Assembly: GCA_002030045.1 (NCBI GenBank)
Contig: LQBI01000001.1
Span: 124,001 to 188,000, forward strand
DNA: 64,000 bases
Reading direction: 5' to 3'
Source: Candidatus Aegiribacteria sp. MLS_C
GTDB taxonomy: Bacteria > Fermentibacterota > Fermentibacteria > Fermentibacterales > JCC-6
Shown piece by piece: positions 51,299-59,936 of the stretch (positions are counted from its first letter, which is position 1; each line of letters begins with the position of its first letter). The notes below the pieces were generated by a model. It made no database searches and was not told where the DNA came from. It worked only from the letters and a program-made list of their open reading frames with translations. A program made the translations under genes and the position numbers.

Positions 51299-52521
51299 TA
51301 GCCATCGTGTTCGGCCTGGGCGTGATAGTGTTCTTCCACGAGATGGGCCACCTTGTTGCAGCAAAGCTGGTCGGACTGCCCGTTCCCAGATTCTCCATAG
51401 GCTTTCCGCCGCACGTTTTCAGGAAACGTCTGGGGGAGACCGAGTACTGTATCGGCGTGATACCCCTGGGAGGCTACTGCAAGGTCAACCTGGGCACCAC
51501 GGGCGAGCCGGTGGAGGGAGTGTCCTGGTTCAGGAGGGCCCTGGTGGCCTTCTCCGGACCCTTCTCCAACCTTATTCTGACTGCCGTCATACTGGTCACC
51601 ATATTCGGCATCGTGGGCTGGGACGTGGACATGGCGCCTCCGGTGGTGGGGAACCGGGACAACAGCCTGGGACTGGGTGTCGGGGATACCGTGCTCTCGG
51701 TGAACGGTGAGCCTGTGAACGATTATTACGGAATGCTCGAGATGATGTATACCCGGCCTTCCGGATCCCTTGCGGTGGGCACAGCTTCGGGACGGTCGAT
51801 CAGACAGTATTCGCTGAAGGGGGATTCGGTCCCCTTCCAGCCCATGGTCCCGGTTGTCATCGACGAGGCGATGATAGGTTTCCCGGCATACGAATCGGGT
51901 ATCAGGAGCGGCGACAGCGTCGTAGCGGTGAACGGAGAGCCGGTGAGGATATGGAGTGATTTCCAGTCCGTCATCGAACGCGGCGCCGGTGAACTCCGGA
52001 TCGACTTCTTCAGGGACGGAAGACCGGACACTGCCTGGGTCACTCCGGGTGTCTACGACGGAAGGAGACTCACTGGCGTCACAGTGGAGCTCCCTTCCAG
52101 AAGGGTCAGGCTCCCTATCTTCCAGGCATTATGGGAAGGTGTGAGATCGGCGGGAGAGGGGACGGTCTACGTGGTGACGACACTCTTCAGACTCTTCGGC
52201 AGGCCTTCTGAGCTGGCTGAAAGTTCCGGGGGCCCGATCTACGTGGCCGAGACGCTTGGCCAGCAGGCGAGATCGGGGCTTCCGAGCTACCTTTACACTC
52301 TTGCCAGCATCTCGCTGGCGATAATGATCTTCAACCTCCTCCCCATACCGGTCCTGGACGGCGGCCATATACTCATCCTGGTCCTGGAGGGCATCAGGGG
52401 CAGACCCATATCGAAAAGGACCGTACAGGTGATGCAGCAGACGGGGATGGTGATAATACTGCTGCTGTTCCTACTCATAGTCTTCAAGGACGTATCAAGG
52501 GTAATCACCAGGGTCAGGTAA
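51286..52521 (+). CDS. rseP: site-2 membrane metalloprotease RseP
   Basis: An intramembrane zinc protease that cleaves anti-sigma factors and signal peptides. The HExxH motif is FFHEMGHLVAAK (about 17-28), the second ligand motif NLLPIPVLDGGH, and two PDZ domains lie between (about 125-200 and 205-265). About four membrane segments. Its place after dxr is the conserved one. BamA, often next, is not found; a minus-strand lipoprotein gene follows instead. Confidence 0.93.
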   Translation: MLSVIAIVFGLGVIVFFHEMGHLVAAKLVGLPVPRFSIGFPPHVFRKRLGETEYCIGVIPLGGYCKVNLGTTGEPVEGVSWFRRALVAFSGPFSNLILTAVILVTIFGIVGWDVDMAPPVVGNRDNSLGLGVGDTVLSVNGEPVNDYYGMLEMMYTRPSGSLAVGTASGRSIRQYSLKGDSVPFQPMVPVVIDEAMIGFPAYESGIRSGDSVVAVNGEPVRIWSDFQSVIERGAGELRIDFFRDGRPDTAWVTPGVYDGRRLTGVTVELPSRRVRLPIFQALWEGVRSAGEGTVYVVTTLFRLFGRPSELAESSGGPIYVAETLGQQARSGLPSYLYTLASISLAIMIFNLLPIPVLDGGHILILVLEGIRGRPISKRTVQVMQQTGMVIILLLFLLIVFKDVSRVITRVR

Positions 52522-52582
52522 CCACAGCGGGAACAGGGGCGTCCCTGGTCGGACCACGGCCCGTCTTGAAGAGCGGAACCCG

Positions 52583-52930
52583 TCAGAAGTCCCCGATCTC
52601 CTCCTCGGAGTATCCCTCGACCCCTTCCTGCCGGCAGGTGGGTTCGGGAGGCTCCAGTTTCGCCACGGTGTCGGAGATGCATCTGTAAAGGTAGGCCCAT
52701 GCTTCCGGACGGGGACGGCAGGAATCGACTATATCCTGTACCTCCTCAGGGGTGGGCTGCCGGGGTCTGAGGCTGTCACAAGGGCTCAGGACCGAGTACC
52801 TCGCTATCCACCCTGCGGCTGCGGCGAGTTCGTCCCGTTTTCCGGCGGACAGCCCGCTGTAGGAACCGGGCTCGTCGCAGGCTGTTGTTACTGTCAGCAA
52901 TGCAAGGGCGAAAACGGTTGTAGAACGCAC
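52583..52930 (-). CDS. small lipoprotein of unknown function
   Basis: A 115-residue lipoprotein: short signal peptide ending in lipobox TTAC (Cys about 18), then an acidic chain with four further cysteines (SPCDS, DSCRP, YRCIS, PTCRQ), probably disulfide-bonded. GTG 52930 has AGGAG just upstream. It diverges from the large peptidase/barrel gene and converges with rseP. No family recognised. Confidence 0.6.
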   Translation of the reverse strand: MRSTTVFALALLTVTTACDEPGSYSGLSAGKRDELAAAAGWIARYSVLSPCDSLRPRQPTPEEVQDIVDSCRPRPEAWAYLYRCISDTVAKLEPPEPTCRQEGVEGYSEEEIGDF

Positions 52931-52967
52931 TATACTCCTGTTCGATGTGGAACCGTGGCAGTATAGT
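52929..52967. promoter_or_regulatory. inverted repeat and -10-like element in a divergent spacer
   Basis: ACTATAC (52929-52935) and GTATAGT (52961-52967) are perfectly complementary and 25 bp apart. The right arm contains TATAGT, a good -10 for the plus-strand gene at 53007, though no clear -35 is seen. The left arm overlaps the minus-strand start codon. Confidence 0.4.
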
Positions 52968-53006
52968 CGAACTATTGCTCACTGAAAAGCCTTCACTGGA
53001 GGTCCG

Positions 53007-56000
53007 ATGAAAAAGGCACTGCTTCTGCTGCTTCCCGCTGTGTTTTCCCTGTGTACGGCTACCGGCTACGGACGCAACAAGGTACAGGTCGAGCGGGAAG
53101 ACTGGTGGGAGATCCGTGGAAGTCATTTCACCATTTACTTCCCCGTCGGCGGCGAAGTGCCAGCCGAGACCCTGCTGGTTCACACGGAGAGGGAACTCGC
53201 CGAACTCTCCGAGGAGTTCGGCTACATGCCCGAGGACCCGATTCCCATGATCCTCTACGTATCGCCCGGGACATTCAGGCAGACGGATATCAACCCATAC
53301 GAGATCTCCCAGACGGTGGGCGGATTCACGGAGTTCTACAAGGGCAGGGTAGTCGTCCCCTTCACCGGATACTGGTCCGAGTTCCGCCACGTGGTCTCAC
53401 ACGAGATAAACCATGCCTACATCTACGACATGCTCTACAGGCGGTCCCTCCTGAACATAATCACCGGAGGGACACCCCTGTGGATGATGGAGGGGCTGGC
53501 GGAGTACACTTCGCTGGGCTGGGACGCTGCATCCGAGGCCGAGTTCAGGGACATGGTCATCGCCAATCAGATAGTGCCGATAGATCAGCTGTCACGAAGG
53601 TCCGACTACCTGGTCTACAGGGAGGGACAGGCAATTTACCACTTCATCGTTGAGAGGTACGGCAGGGAGAAGTACAGGGAGTTCGTCAGGCATATCAATG
53701 CCAGGGCAGCCAGTGATTACGCTTCCAGGGACATGAGTTCGGACTCCGGAGTGCGCAGGGGTTCCGGCGACCCCTTCAAAGCTGTCTTCGGCATGTCCGT
53801 GGAGCAGTTCAGCGAGAAGTTCATGGAATGGGCCAGGGAGACCTACTGGTCGGAACTGGCCTGCCGGGAGAGTCCAGGTGACATCGGGAACGCACTGTAC
53901 AGGGATGAAGAGAGGGTGGCACAGCTGAACACGGTCATCTCTAGCGATGGTCGGCTGATCGCCGGGGTGGAGTACCACCACGCTCATTTCGCTGTCACGG
54001 TCAGGTCCGCTATTACCGGAGAGGTAGAGGAGAGGCCCTTCGTATCGGGAGGGATCCAAGATGCTTCGGTCTCGCCGCTCTACCGCGTCTGCAGTTTCTC
54101 CCCCTCAGGGGATTCACTCGCCGTGGCAGTTCAGTACTTAAGGGGCGACAGGCTGCGAATATGCTCCGACGGTCGGCACGAAGACCTTCCCTTTGAGATG
54201 GACATAATCAGGGATCCGTCATGGTCCTCCGACGGAAGGTATGTCACCTTCGCCGGAATGGTGGACGGCATTCTGGACATCTACCTCTGGGACCTTCAGC
54301 AACACGCACTGAGCAGGGTGAGCGACGACATACGGGGAGAGAGGGACCTCTCATGGAGCGATGGAGGTATCCTATGCGCGGTGGAGGAAGGCCCGAATAA
54401 GACCTGCGTACTGGAATACGGTATCGACGGCACTTTCAGGACCCTTCTGGAGGATACGTCAGAGGTGAGATATCCGATGCACACGGATGACGGTATCGTA
54501 ATCCTCTCCAACAGGGAAGGCTATCCCGACCTCTACCTTCTGGACGAGGATTCGGGAGACCTGAACCGGCTGACTGCGCTGTACAGGACGATAGAATCCC
54601 CCTCCATGGCAGATTCCTCGCGCATCATGACCTTCGTCTCCAGCGACTGGAGCGGGATGGGAGTATACCTGGGCTACGACGTCACGGACAGGAGGGTGGT
54701 TGAATGCTCCCCGGGCAGCTACGATGTCTCAAGTACAGGCGAGGATGAACGTCGGGCATCACCTCCCGGGGTCCTGCCGGAACCCGGCCGGGAAGCGGGT
54801 CTCGAAGGGTCCCGGACGGACACGGGAACACCGGTCTCCGCCGGCGTGGCACCGGCTGGAATAGCTGAGGATGAGATCCACGGGGTGGAAGCCGCCGAAG
54901 GGGTCCATACCAGGACAGAACCATGGCAGGGTCTTGGGGGGAACGGCTCCAGCTTAAGCATGGCACCCTACTCCCCGAGACTTTCGGTCGACTACGCAAG
55001 TGCCATGGCCTCCTATGACTCCTATCTCGGAATAGCCGGCTATACGCAGATCATCCTGAGCGACATCCTGGCGCAGCATCAGGTTGTCGTGAACACGAAC
55101 CTGAACGGGAGCAGTCTGAGCGACGTGGACATCGCTCTTCTTTACGGATACCTGCCGAACCGGACGGACTACATCTTCGGCCTGATGAGGGAATCATACA
55201 GGTACATCTTCAAGTTCTCAGACGGGCACTACGAAGAGGTGAGGGACGTCGACATGGGCGGTTTCGCGCAGGCCCGGTATCCCTTCAGCCCCTCCTTCAG
55301 GCTCAGCGGTACGATTGGATACAGGAAGCTGAGCAGGACCGGTACGTGGAATTCGACCGCCGACGTTGACGAGGACATATTCTCGATCGAGGGTGGACTG
55401 GTGTTCGATAACGCCCTGTGGGGTGCGGTCGGTCCCAGGGTAGGAAGCAGGCTGAGCCTTGCGGGAGAGTACGCTCCCCCCATCTCCGGTTCGGCGGACT
55501 ACTTCACGCTTCTGATGGACCTCAGGCATTACCTCTGGGTCTCCTCCAGGGTGACGCTCGCCGCCAGGCTGGCCCTCGGTTCCAGCTGGGGATCCGACGG
55601 GCAGGTGTTCTTCCTGGGCGGCGCCATTCCGCATAGACTGCTCTGGGGAGAGGTGGACACGATAAACGAGCTGCTCGGTTTCTACACCAACTACGGGGAC
55701 ATGCTGAGGGGATACGACTACGCCAGCGTTCAGGGAAGGAGATACGGGATCCTGAGCCTGGAGATGAGGGTGCCCTTCGTGAACACCCTTGCCCTGGATG
55801 CTCCTCTGCCCATCACCATCACCAACGGCAGGGGCGCCTTCTTCATTGACCTCGGGACCGCCTTCAACGAATTCGACAGTTTCCGCGGGGTCTCCACCGA
55901 CGGCGGCTTCCATCTTCAGGACCTGAAGCTGGGCATCGGTCTCGGATACAGGTTCAACCTGGGGTATTTCCTTCTCAAGCATGACATAGCCTGGAATACG

Positions 56001-56060
56001 GACCTCAGGGGCATCTCGCAGAGGCCCGCGCACTACTTCACTCTCGGAGCGGAGTTCTGA
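53007..56060 (+). CDS. outer-membrane peptidase, beta-propeller and beta-barrel fusion
   Basis: A 1017-residue exported protein in three parts. After a signal peptide (to about residue 20) comes a gluzincin-type peptidase domain (about 30-290) with HEINHAY and a downstream WMMEGLAEYTS supplying the third zinc ligand. Next is a TolB/PD40-like beta-propeller (about 300-580, repeats such as PSWSSDGRYVTFAG and DIYLWDLQ). A low-complexity linker (about 585-650) leads to a C-terminal outer-membrane beta-barrel resembling BamA-family surface antigens, ending HYFTLGAEF. The zinc site looks active. Substrate unknown. Confidence 0.85.
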   Translation: MKKALLLLLPAVFSLCTATGYGRNKVQVEREDWWEIRGSHFTIYFPVGGEVPAETLLVHTERELAELSEEFGYMPEDPIPMILYVSPGTFRQTDINPYEISQTVGGFTEFYKGRVVVPFTGYWSEFRHVVSHEINHAYIYDMLYRRSLLNIITGGTPLWMMEGLAEYTSLGWDAASEAEFRDMVIANQIVPIDQLSRRSDYLVYREGQAIYHFIVERYGREKYREFVRHINARAASDYASRDMSSDSGVRRGSGDPFKAVFGMSVEQFSEKFMEWARETYWSELACRESPGDIGNALYRDEERVAQLNTVISSDGRLIAGVEYHHAHFAVTVRSAITGEVEERPFVSGGIQDASVSPLYRVCSFSPSGDSLAVAVQYLRGDRLRICSDGRHEDLPFEMDIIRDPSWSSDGRYVTFAGMVDGILDIYLWDLQQHALSRVSDDIRGERDLSWSDGGILCAVEEGPNKTCVLEYGIDGTFRTLLEDTSEVRYPMHTDDGIVILSNREGYPDLYLLDEDSGDLNRLTALYRTIESPSMADSSRIMTFVSSDWSGMGVYLGYDVTDRRVVECSPGSYDVSSTGEDERRASPPGVLPEPGREAGLEGSRTDTGTPVSAGVAPAGIAEDEIHGVEAAEGVHTRTEPWQGLGGNGSSLSMAPYSPRLSVDYASAMASYDSYLGIAGYTQIILSDILAQHQVVVNTNLNGSSLSDVDIALLYGYLPNRTDYIFGLMRESYRYIFKFSDGHYEEVRDVDMGGFAQARYPFSPSFRLSGTIGYRKLSRTGTWNSTADVDEDIFSIEGGLVFDNALWGAVGPRVGSRLSLAGEYAPPISGSADYFTLLMDLRHYLWVSSRVTLAARLALGSSWGSDGQVFFLGGAIPHRLLWGEVDTINELLGFYTNYGDMLRGYDYASVQGRRYGILSLEMRVPFVNTLALDAPLPITITNGRGAFFIDLGTAFNEFDSFRGVSTDGGFHLQDLKLGIGLGYRFNLGYFLLKHDIAWNTDLRGISQRPAHYFTLGAEF

Positions 56061-56145
56061 TGACGGTAGCCGGGATCGTCCGGGGATAGCGTATATTCCG
56101 GCATAAGGACAGCAGCACTGAAGGAACAATCGAAGGAGAACCGGT

Positions 56146-57006
56146 TTGAAAGCCATATTCTTCATGCTCGCGACAGTATCCGCAGCCTTCGCATGGACAT
56201 GCCCGGCCTGCGGCACCGTGTTCGAAGGGGAGTTCTGTCCCGAATGCGGTCTGATAAGTCCGCCGGAAGGGATGACCTTCATACCGGCGTGTTCAGTCAG
56301 CGTTGACGGGAACATGGTCCATGTCCCGGCCTTCTTCATAGACAGCGAGCCGGTAAGCTCCCGGAGCATGCTCAGCTGGCTATCGTCGGAGATAACGCAT
56401 CTTGACCAGGTCCACGTGTATCTCACGGGGCAGGCTGAACTGCTGATGCCCGGTGAGAACATCGGCGAAGAGTTCCGTGACGTTGTGTTCGTCAGGTACA
56501 CGCCCTGGGTGGTCTACCGCGACATGCAGGGAGGGGTCGAGGGCATAACGGTACAGACCGGCTGCTTCGACAATCCTGCCAACGCCGTCACTTTCGACGC
56601 AGCAGGCCTCTATCTGGGCGACAACGGGAAGAGACTCCCCACGGAGGCCGAACTCACAGCCGCGATCTCGGCCGGCGCCGCCGGTTACGTAGATACCTGG
56701 GATGTGGTCAGCGCCTACTCGGATTTCATCTCCATGACACTTTCTTCCATTATCGGCGTTCCTCCTGCAGGACTTGCCATGTTCAGCGAGAACCTGGACC
56801 CGAGGGAACGCATAATGTGGGAATGGACCGCTGACGCCTGGGGTCAGCAGGCGGGAGCGCCTTCCGATGCCGTATCACCCTACGCGGTGATCTTGAAGCC
56901 CCTGGATCCCGTCGTGAGGGGAACGGGCATGCGTGAGTACGGGTACTTCAATGTAATCTTCAGGGGAGTGGTGGCGCTTCCCTGGTACCAAGGGAACCGT
57001 AGCTGA
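56146..57006 (+). CDS. secreted FGE-sulfatase-fold protein with zinc ribbon
   Basis: A 286-residue exported protein. A short signal peptide precedes a CPACGTVFEGEFCPEC zinc-ribbon-like segment (about residues 19-34), then a degenerate formylglycine-generating-enzyme fold. The signs are GMTFIPA, VPAFFIDSEPVSSR, GKRLPTEAEL and MWEWTADAWG. The copper-binding cysteine pair of true FGE is not seen, so this is probably a binding or structural version. TTG 56146 has GAAGGAGAA upstream. It is followed closely by the LpoB-like gene. Confidence 0.75.
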   Translation: MKAIFFMLATVSAAFAWTCPACGTVFEGEFCPECGLISPPEGMTFIPACSVSVDGNMVHVPAFFIDSEPVSSRSMLSWLSSEITHLDQVHVYLTGQAELLMPGENIGEEFRDVVFVRYTPWVVYRDMQGGVEGITVQTGCFDNPANAVTFDAAGLYLGDNGKRLPTEAELTAAISAGAAGYVDTWDVVSAYSDFISMTLSSIIGVPPAGLAMFSENLDPRERIMWEWTADAWGQQAGAPSDAVSPYAVILKPLDPVVRGTGMREYGYFNVIFRGVVALPWYQGNRS

Positions 57007-57027
57007 AAAAGAAGTGGAGACGAGTAT

Positions 57028-57624
57028 ATGAGATATTTCACCGCTATCATCGCCACTGCGGCGCTTGCGGTGCTCATGGCGTCCTGTGGCGGACGTGAGG
57101 TAACAAGGACCGATCCCGGCACGGTGACCGATCTCAGCGGTTACTGGAACGATACCGATGCCCGGATGGTGGCCGACTCCATGGTATCCCAGTGCCTTGA
57201 CGGCAGGTGGCTGACGGATCACGGGGCTTCCCGCGGAGACCGACCGGCCACACCGGTGATCGTAGTGGGGGGCATCTACAACGAGAGTTCGGAACATATC
57301 AATACCGACCTGTTCATGAACGAGATCGAGCGTTCCCTTCTGGAGTCGGGAGAGGTCCAGATCGCCGCCGGCGGGTCCAGCAGGGAGGAGATAAGGGACG
57401 AGAGGTACCAGCAGGGCATTTTTGCCTCTCCCGAGTCGGCGGCGGAGTTCGGACGCGAGATCGGTGCAGATTTCGTCATGACAGGCGACATCGGCTCCAT
57501 CGTGGACGAGGAGGGAGACACCAGGAGCATCTACTACCAGGTGAGCCTTGAGCTGGTGGATGTTGAAACGGCCCTGAAAGCATGGATGGGCAGCCTCGAG
57601 ATCAAGAAGATCATCGAGTGGTAG
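57028..57624 (+). CDS. LpoB-like lipoprotein (penicillin-binding protein activator)
   Basis: A 198-residue lipoprotein (lipobox LMASCGG, Cys about 20) with the LpoB/COG3417 pattern. The visible segments are DLSGYWNDTDARMVADSM, PVIVVGGIYNESSEHINTD, LLESGEVQI, EFGREIGADFVMTGDI and YYQVSLELVDVET. In E. coli LpoB reaches from the outer membrane to activate PBP1b; whether that applies here is not known. The next gene encodes a TPR lipoprotein often found beside LpoB-like proteins. Confidence 0.85.
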   Translation: MRYFTAIIATAALAVLMASCGGREVTRTDPGTVTDLSGYWNDTDARMVADSMVSQCLDGRWLTDHGASRGDRPATPVIVVGGIYNESSEHINTDLFMNEIERSLLESGEVQIAAGGSSREEIRDERYQQGIFASPESAAEFGREIGADFVMTGDIGSIVDEEGDTRSIYYQVSLELVDVETALKAWMGSLEIKKIIEW

Positions 57625-57664
57625 AAAAGGGGTCCAGTCTCCTCTGGCGAAGGCTGAACACCGG

Positions 57665-58999
57665 ATGAATAACCCCTTTGCAGGGAAACGCCTCCTGATG
57701 ACCTTCGGGACGGTGCTTGCCTTGATCGTATCTGCATCCTGCGCAACTAGCTACACGGGCGATATGCGGCGTGTCACCTCCGAGCTCAGGAACAACGATC
57801 CGGACCAGGCACTGGAGGAGTTCCGGCGGACCTTCAGCGATTCAACGGGAAGGGATCGCCTCCTCTACCTCATGGAACTTGGCAACCTGCTCAGGCTGGC
57901 AGGCGAATACGGCCAGGCTGGAAGTGTCCTTCTTCAGGCCGACCGCCTGAGCGACCGGCAGCGGGGAGTGGATCTGGGTCAGCAGGTGGGATCCTTCCTG
58001 ACAAGCGATACGGCGCTGGAATTCAGGGGTGCGGACTACGAGAAGGTAATGATAAACTACTGTCTTGCGGTCTGCTACGCTGCACAGGGCAACATGGAGG
58101 ATGCCCTGGTGGAGTGTCGAAGGGTCAACGACAAGCTCAGGGCTCTTAACGTGAACTACGAGGACAATCCCAACCGCTACAGGGACGACGCCTTCGTGCG
58201 GTACTTCATGGGAGTGCTGTTCGAGAAGGCGGGAGACCTGAACAACGCGCTCGTCGCTTACAGGAACAGCGTATCCGTCTACGATTCGGACTACGGGGAA
58301 TACTACGGGCTGCCGGCCCCGGACAGGGTCAGGGCCGACGTTCTCAGACTGTCCAGCCGGCTTGGAATGCAGTCGGTATACAGTGAGTACGCATCCGATT
58401 GGCCTGATGTGGAATGGGAGGGACTTGGCCCCGACGTCGAACGGGGAGAGCTGGTGGTGATCATGGAGGTGGGACTGATCCCGCCCAGGCAGGAGAGGAC
58501 CAGCACTTTCATGGTCGATGACAGGGTCTACAGGATCGCTCTCCCTGCCATCCCCGGAGGGAGTAGGGTCAGGAGCAGCCTGGTGGTCAGTTCGGGAAGC
58601 AGTGTGTCCTCCGGTTTCCTGACGGAGGACCTGACCGGGATCGCCAGGAAGAACCTGGAGGACCATGCCGGCAGGGACGTGGCAAGGGCAGTGGCAAGGC
58701 TGGCGGTCAAGGCCGGCGTAAGCGAGGCCGGTGAGGAGATCGTCGAAGAATTGACAGAAGAGGGGAGCGGTATCGCCAGGTTCACCGGTCTGGTTCTAAG
58801 CATCTTTGGTGCGGCAACGGAGCAGGCCGACCTCAGAGCATGGCTCACGCTTCCCTCACAGATATACGTGGCCCGTATCGCCCTTCCCGCCGGCGAACAT
58901 CCCGTGAACGTCTCGCTCGACGGCAGGACCGTCTACAGTACAGGATCCATGCCGATAGAAGCGGGTGGTATCGAGCTGCTCTTCCTCAGGGATCAATGA
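57665..58999 (+). CDS. COG3014-like TPR lipoprotein
   Basis: A 444-residue lipoprotein (lipobox VSASCA, Cys about 27) with tetratricopeptide-like helices through residue 230 (DQALEEFRRTF, YCLAVCYAAQGNMEDALVECR, GVLFEKAGDLNNALVAYRNS). A beta-rich C-terminal half ends in PEGA-like features (ALPAGEHPVNVSLDGRTVY). Homologues of this type are linked to LpoB-like genes. Together they form an envelope lipoprotein pair, possibly for cell-wall synthase control. Confidence 0.78.
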   Translation: MNNPFAGKRLLMTFGTVLALIVSASCATSYTGDMRRVTSELRNNDPDQALEEFRRTFSDSTGRDRLLYLMELGNLLRLAGEYGQAGSVLLQADRLSDRQRGVDLGQQVGSFLTSDTALEFRGADYEKVMINYCLAVCYAAQGNMEDALVECRRVNDKLRALNVNYEDNPNRYRDDAFVRYFMGVLFEKAGDLNNALVAYRNSVSVYDSDYGEYYGLPAPDRVRADVLRLSSRLGMQSVYSEYASDWPDVEWEGLGPDVERGELVVIMEVGLIPPRQERTSTFMVDDRVYRIALPAIPGGSRVRSSLVVSSGSSVSSGFLTEDLTGIARKNLEDHAGRDVARAVARLAVKAGVSEAGEEIVEELTEEGSGIARFTGLVLSIFGAATEQADLRAWLTLPSQIYVARIALPAGEHPVNVSLDGRTVYSTGSMPIEAGGIELLFLRDQ

Positions 59000-59002
59000 T
59001 CC

Positions 59003-59656
59003 ATGGACAGACGCACTCTGGCCTCCATGATAGACCATACCCAGCTCAGACCGGATGCCGGGAGATCTGATATCGAGCGGCTTTGCAGGCAGACGCTTGA
59101 GTACGGTTTCGCCGCAGCCTGCGTCAACCCTCTATGGGTTTCCCTGGCTTCGGACCTGCTCAGGAACGGGAGCCCGCTGGTCTGCTCCGTGATCGGTTTT
59201 CCCCTGGGAGCATCGGTCACAATGGCCGATGAAGCTTCCCGGGCGTTGGACAATGGCGCCGGTGAGCTTGACATGGTCATTCCCCTGGGTCTGCTGAAGA
59301 GCGGAATGACCAACGAGGCTGCGAAGACCATCGAAGAAGTAGTGAAGGCCTCTTCCGGAGTGCCGGTGAAGGTCATACTGGAGACCTGCCTGCTCACAGA
59401 CGGGGAAAAGGTCATCGGCTGCAGGCTGGCGATGGATGCAGGAGCTTCATGGGTAAAGACCTCCACCGGATTCGGCGGCGGAGGGGCCACTGTCGAGGAT
59501 GTCGCCCTGATGAGGAGCGTTGTGGGAGAGAAGCTGGGGGTAAAGGCATCCGGCGGTATAGGTACCCTCGAGAAGGCGCTGTCGATGATAGAGGCGGGAG
59601 CAGGCCGCCTCGGCTGCAGCAGAAGCGTTCAGATAATCGAGTCGATCAGAGAATGA
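59003..59656 (+). CDS. deoC: deoxyribose-phosphate aldolase
   Basis: Cleaves 2-deoxyribose 5-phosphate to glyceraldehyde 3-phosphate and acetaldehyde. The Schiff-base lysine is about residue 152 in WVKTSTGFGGGGAT, with ELDMVIPLG and VKASGGIGTLEKA. The length of 217 is typical. It starts 3 bp after the TPR lipoprotein gene, though it is metabolically unrelated. Confidence 0.94.
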   Translation: MDRRTLASMIDHTQLRPDAGRSDIERLCRQTLEYGFAAACVNPLWVSLASDLLRNGSPLVCSVIGFPLGASVTMADEASRALDNGAGELDMVIPLGLLKSGMTNEAAKTIEEVVKASSGVPVKVILETCLLTDGEKVIGCRLAMDAGASWVKTSTGFGGGGATVEDVALMRSVVGEKLGVKASGGIGTLEKALSMIEAGAGRLGCSRSVQIIESIRE

Positions 59657-59682
59657 CCCCCGGAAAGTTCCTGGAAATTAGT

Positions 59683-59715
59683 GCAGGCAACCGGAGGGGT
59701 CAACCGGTTGCCTGC
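59683..59715. terminator. 12-bp perfect hairpin between convergent genes
   Basis: GCAGGCAACCGG (59683-59694) and CCGGTTGCCTGC (59704-59715) pair perfectly around a 9-nt loop. On the minus strand it is followed by ACTAATTT. It separates deoC from the convergent minus-strand microprotein gene, so a bidirectional terminator is plausible; the T-run is weak. Confidence 0.5.
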
Positions 59716-59763
59716 CTGTGCCCTGGACTACATTCGGTTCTCTACGGCCGGTCAGGGAGGGGG

Positions 59764-59853
59764 TCAGACCGGCAGTACGATGAGAGCGAATGCTGGCAGG
59801 ATCAGCGCTTCGACAGCGAGGATCAGCCAGTTTTTCAGTCCAGGTCTTTGCAT
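59764..59853 (-). CDS. 29-residue single-pass membrane microprotein
   Basis: On the minus strand ATG (59853) is preceded at 8 nt by an excellent AAGGAG ribosome binding site. It opens a 29-codon frame ending in TGA. The peptide starts MQRPGLKNW and continues as one hydrophobic helix (about residues 10-27, LILAVEALILPAFALIV), with a single Glu in the middle. It lies divergently upstream of the helicase gene, and a hairpin follows it. The strong ribosome binding site, membrane-helix character and tidy flanks support a real gene; no family is recognised. Confidence 0.5.
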   Translation of the reverse strand: MQRPGLKNWLILAVEALILPAFALIVLPV

Positions 59854-59936
59854 TTCACTATCTCCTTGCGCATTCAAACTCTCAACCGAACACTTATTCC
59901 AGAAGCAAGAAGTTTACCAGAAAAAAGGGACGACCC

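Noticed and set aside
55218-56501. A 427-codon minus-strand open frame opposite the barrel domain and the FGE-fold gene
   Set aside because: It spans two convincing plus-strand genes and their spacer, lacks a signal or family motif, and mirrors their codon pattern.
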